Shown: positions 61,736 through 64,000 of the stretch, one piece after another
Position numbering within the stretch: the stretch's first letter is position 1
Layout of the letters: each line of letters begins with the position of its first letter
The notes under the pieces: model-generated
Database searches by the model: none
What the model saw: only the letters and a program-made list of their open reading frames with translations
What the model was told of the DNA's origin: nothing
Source: Glaciecola blandensis
GTDB lineage: Bacteria; Pseudomonadota; Gammaproteobacteria; Enterobacterales; Alteromonadaceae
DNA: 64,000 nucleotides
Assembly (NCBI RefSeq): GCF_031846165.1
Contig: NZ_JAVRIE010000001.1
Coordinates: 186,001-250,000 of the forward strand
Reading direction: 5' to 3'
Made by a program: the position numbers and the translations under genes

Positions 61736-62632
61736 TCATAAATCGAGTGCTTTTAAAGCGTCTTTTAGCTCTGGATAATGAAAGGTAAATCCTTCAGTCA
61801 ATAACTTTTCAGGTACGACTTTTTGCCCATGTAAAACGAGGTCTGAGGACTCTCCCATTAAGGTCTTGAGAACAAAGGCAGGCACTTTAAAAATGCAGGG
61901 CCTTTCAAGCCGACGAGCTAAGGCTAAAGAGAAAAAGTGATTGGTGTTCGGGTTAGGGGAGGTCAGGTTATATACCCCCTGAGCAGACCTTGAATCAATA
62001 AGAAACGCTATGCCATTAAGCATATCTTCAATATGAATCCATGCCATAAATTGTTTACCAGTACCAATTGGACCGCCTAAGCCAAGTCTAAATGGCATTA
62101 GCATTTTAGCCAACGCACCACCTTCTTCAGATAAAACCACGCCAGTTCTCAGTATGCATACACGGCAGAATTCATTCGCTTGAAAAGCGATATCTTCCCA
62201 TTTCTGACAAACCTCACGACTAAATTCATCATGAAAATCAGTAAATGTTTCCGTAACAACTGTATCGCCTTGACGTCCATATACACCGATTGCCGAGCCA
62301 CTTATGAATGTATGCGGAGGGTTTTTAGCAGCCTTTATTAAGTCCACTAGCTTTTGAGTAATATCCCAACGGCTATGACAAATTCGCTGTTTTTGACTGT
62401 CAGTCCAGCGTTTATCTGCAATTGGTTCTCCAGCTAAATTAATTACAACATCAACGTCTTCTAGTGAACTTAAATCGTCAAGGGTCAGGTAATTGATTTC
62501 ACTGCCCAGTAAGCGTTGCGCGCGGCTTGGATCACGACTCAACACGGTTAACTGATAAGCGCCTTGAAGTTTTTTAACTAACTGTCTGCCAATGAGACCA
62601 GTTCCACCAGTCAGCAAAATGTGTTGAGTCAT
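61736..62632 (-). CDS. yfcH: TIGR01777-type NAD-dependent epimerase/oxidoreductase (YfcH)
   Basis: 298 residues of the extended SDR type with a C-terminal DUF1731-like domain. The nucleotide-binding motif is LLTGGTGLIGRQLVKKL. VVINLAGEPIADKRWTDSQKQRI and SGSAIGVYGRQGD (active-site Tyr region) mark the YfcH group, and the tail PAFVLKTLMGESSDLVLHGQKVVPEKLLTEGFTFHYPEL is typical. The reaction is unknown. AGGA lies 8 bases before the ATG at 62632; the ATG at 62653 would overlap folX. Next to folX, as in E. coli. Confidence 0.93.
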   Translation of the reverse strand: MTQHILLTGGTGLIGRQLVKKLQGAYQLTVLSRDPSRAQRLLGSEINYLTLDDLSSLEDVDVVINLAGEPIADKRWTDSQKQRICHSRWDITQKLVDLIKAAKNPPHTFISGSAIGVYGRQGDTVVTETFTDFHDEFSREVCQKWEDIAFQANEFCRVCILRTGVVLSEEGGALAKMLMPFRLGLGGPIGTGKQFMAWIHIEDMLNGIAFLIDSRSAQGVYNLTSPNPNTNHFFSLALARRLERPCIFKVPAFVLKTLMGESSDLVLHGQKVVPEKLLTEGFTFHYPELKDALKALDL

Positions 62633-62637
62633 GTGAA

Positions 62638-63003
62638 TTATCCTTTCGTGCAAGATAGCGATAACGAAACTGAGTCAGAGAATCGCAATGCGTGCGGCTT
62701 ATCTACTTCAGCTTCTGCGAATGTAACCCAAGGGTGCTCTGCAGCAATTTCAAGCACGTCATGTGTCAACTTCTCTAGTAAATAAAAGCGATTGTCTTCG
62801 ACTAAGCGAATAATAGCTTTTGTAATGGTTTTATAATTTAAGGCATGATCCATTAAGTCTGAATCAGTCGCCTTCTTGGCGTCATAATGAATTTTTACAT
62901 TAATCACTACATCCTGTTGGTTTTTAATTTCGTCTTCGTTAATGCCGATATAGGTGCGTAAGCGAAGGTTTTTAATTCTGATTGTTGCTTGATTCAAATT
63001 CAT
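62638..63003 (-). CDS. folX: Dihydroneopterin triphosphate 2'-epimerase
   Basis: 121 residues, nearly collinear with E. coli FolX (IRIKNLRLRTYIGINEDEIKNQQDVVINVKIHY; ALNYKTITKAIIRLVEDNRFYLLEKLTHDVLEIA; FAEAEVDKPHALRFSDSVS). It epimerises dihydroneopterin triphosphate to the monapterin form, leading with FolM to tetrahydromonapterin. The HALRFSDS wording separates it from FolB aldolases. Five bases upstream of yfcH, so the two form an operon. Confidence 0.95.
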   Translation of the reverse strand: MNLNQATIRIKNLRLRTYIGINEDEIKNQQDVVINVKIHYDAKKATDSDLMDHALNYKTITKAIIRLVEDNRFYLLEKLTHDVLEIAAEHPWVTFAEAEVDKPHALRFSDSVSLSLSCTKG

Positions 63004-63217
63004 TGAATGAACATTTCCTTTTTGTCTAAATTTTACTTGAGTGATTCATTTTATTACTACTTTCTTAATCGGTGTTTATCACGCTGAGCTGTTGATCCTG
63101 TATCAGACTAGGGTAGACTGACGTCATACTATTGTAGTCTATGTTGTTTCGATAGCTATGCCACTTTCGATGGGCTCGGCAGCAATCAAAACTCAGCGTA
63201 ACAGAATAAGGATATTT

Positions 63218-64000
63218 ATGGATATTAAGTCACCTACAGCTAAAGCGATGATGGTAATGGCTTGCATCGTCATCGTCTTAGCAGGCATTAAAGCTGCCAG
63301 CGTGATTATGGTGCCATTCCTTCTTTCCGCTTTCATTGCGATTGCTTGTAGTCCATTAATTAACTGGGCTGCAAGATACTCTATTCCGCGTTGGGCATCT
63401 GTTACTTTAGTTATACTGATAATTTTAGTGATTGGTTTCATGCTAGCAGGCTTAATTACGCAATCATTGTCAGAGTTTCGTGCAAACATGCCCGTTTATC
63501 GAGAGCAACTATCTGGCGAGTTTGCATGGGTAATCAACAAGCTTGCTGTGTTGAACATAAATATCGATCAACAATTGATTATGTCCTACCTCGACCCCGG
63601 CGCAGCAATGTCTGTAGCCACCGGTTTTCTGAGTGGTATGGGTAGCGTGCTTTCAAACTTGTTTCTGATTATTTTAACCGTCATTTTTATGCTGTTTGAA
63701 GCTGAAACGATGCCGAAGCGAATTCATGTGGCTCTAGCTGATCCAGATATGAAAATGACTCATATCGACCGCTTCCTGCAGTCAGTCAACTCCTACTTAG
63801 GTATTAAGATGCTGGTTAGCTTGGGGACCGGTCTTTGCATTGGTTTGTGGCTTTATTTCTTGGGCGTTGATCACTTTTTACTGTGGTCTGTACTCGCCTT
63901 TATGCTTAATTTTATCCCTAATATCGGTTCAATTATTGCTGCCATTCCTGCCGTGTTAATGGCTTTTGTTGAGTTTGGTTTTGCCAAAGCGGGTTTAGCG
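63218..64000 (+). CDS. AI-2E family transporter, N-terminal part
   Basis: 261 codons, running off the right edge. Membrane helices at about residues 8-28, 30-50 and 60-82, then a loop rich in Asn and Gln, and a further set of helices from residue 145 on, with the family segment LAFMLNFIPNIGSIIAAIPAV. This is the AI-2E (TqsA/YdgG/PerM-like) fold. Members include quorum-signal exporters and Na+/H+ antiporters, so function is not fixed. AAGGA lies 5 bases before the ATG. Divergent from folX. Confidence 0.88.
   Translation, partial: MDIKSPTAKAMMVMACIVIVLAGIKAASVIMVPFLLSAFIAIACSPLINWAARYSIPRWASVTLVILIILVIGFMLAGLITQSLSEFRANMPVYREQLSGEFAWVINKLAVLNINIDQQLIMSYLDPGAAMSVATGFLSGMGSVLSNLFLIILTVIFMLFEAETMPKRIHVALADPDMKMTHIDRFLQSVNSYLGIKMLVSLGTGLCIGLWLYFLGVDHFLLWSVLAFMLNFIPNIGSIIAAIPAVLMAFVEFGFAKAGLA

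Overview
The window is chromosomal DNA of a gammaproteobacterium, most like the marine Alteromonadales-type groups. The basis is protein resemblance to E. coli counterparts (AsnS, LldD, FolX, DusC, PepE, BtuC/BtuD, the GlrK-QseG-GlrR locus and the TesA-YbbA-YbbP cluster), an AT-rich base composition, a class II DAHP synthase, and a PEP-CTERM-type exported protein next to an exosortase-associated acyltransferase. I cannot name a genus. No prophage, transposase, integrase or CRISPR array was seen. Most of the window is core metabolism, broken by a few accessory stretches.

Layout. 1-3 kb: start of an RND efflux permease, its adaptor, and asnS. 3.2-7.9 kb: a small membrane protein, an EF-hand protein and the glrK-qseG-glrR two-component operon. 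7.9-13.3 kb: biotin synthesis, bioA divergent from bioBFCD. 13.3-19.1 kb (minus strand): pepE, acnA, fumC and a PRC-barrel protein. 19.5-26.8 kb: a low-molecular-weight phosphatase, btuC, glpK, glpD, btuD and class II DAHP synthase; the glycerol genes lie between the two B12-transporter genes. 26.8-33.5 kb is accessory: REP-like palindromes, a PQ-loop-like membrane protein behind two identical palindromes, a serine hydrolase, the PEP-CTERM-like protein behind a sigma-54-type promoter, its acyltransferase neighbour, and small or broken genes. 33.5-39.8 kb: DUF3820 protein, Atm1-like exporter, TPR protein with a degenerate receiver, lldD and an alpha/beta hydrolase. 39.9-45.2 kb: an operon of GntR (YtrA type), ABC ATPase, large permease and S9 peptidase. 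45.4-49.7 kb: two AraC regulators around a secreted DJ-1-like protein, then a small membrane protein with an XRE regulator.

49.7-52.4 kb holds RNA genes: two intact tRNA-Val genes interleaved with broken tRNA-Val pieces, gltX, then a tRNA-Ala/tRNA-Glu/tRNA-Glu unit. Each tRNA-Glu is preceded by a near-identical structured spacer. The few differences between the two spacers fall in loops or keep the stems paired, including one A-T to G-C double change. This is the least explained signal in the window. 52.4-64 kb: dusC, two coupled exported amidohydrolase-family proteins (the second without the metal-binding HxH), a membrane protein with an XRE regulator, tesA-ybbA-ybbP, elaA, yfcH-folX and the start of an AI-2E-family transporter.

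Several gene starts were moved to internal start codons because Shine-Dalgarno spacing, signal peptides or family length favoured them; each entry says why. Everything rests on reading the sequence; no database search or folding program was run.
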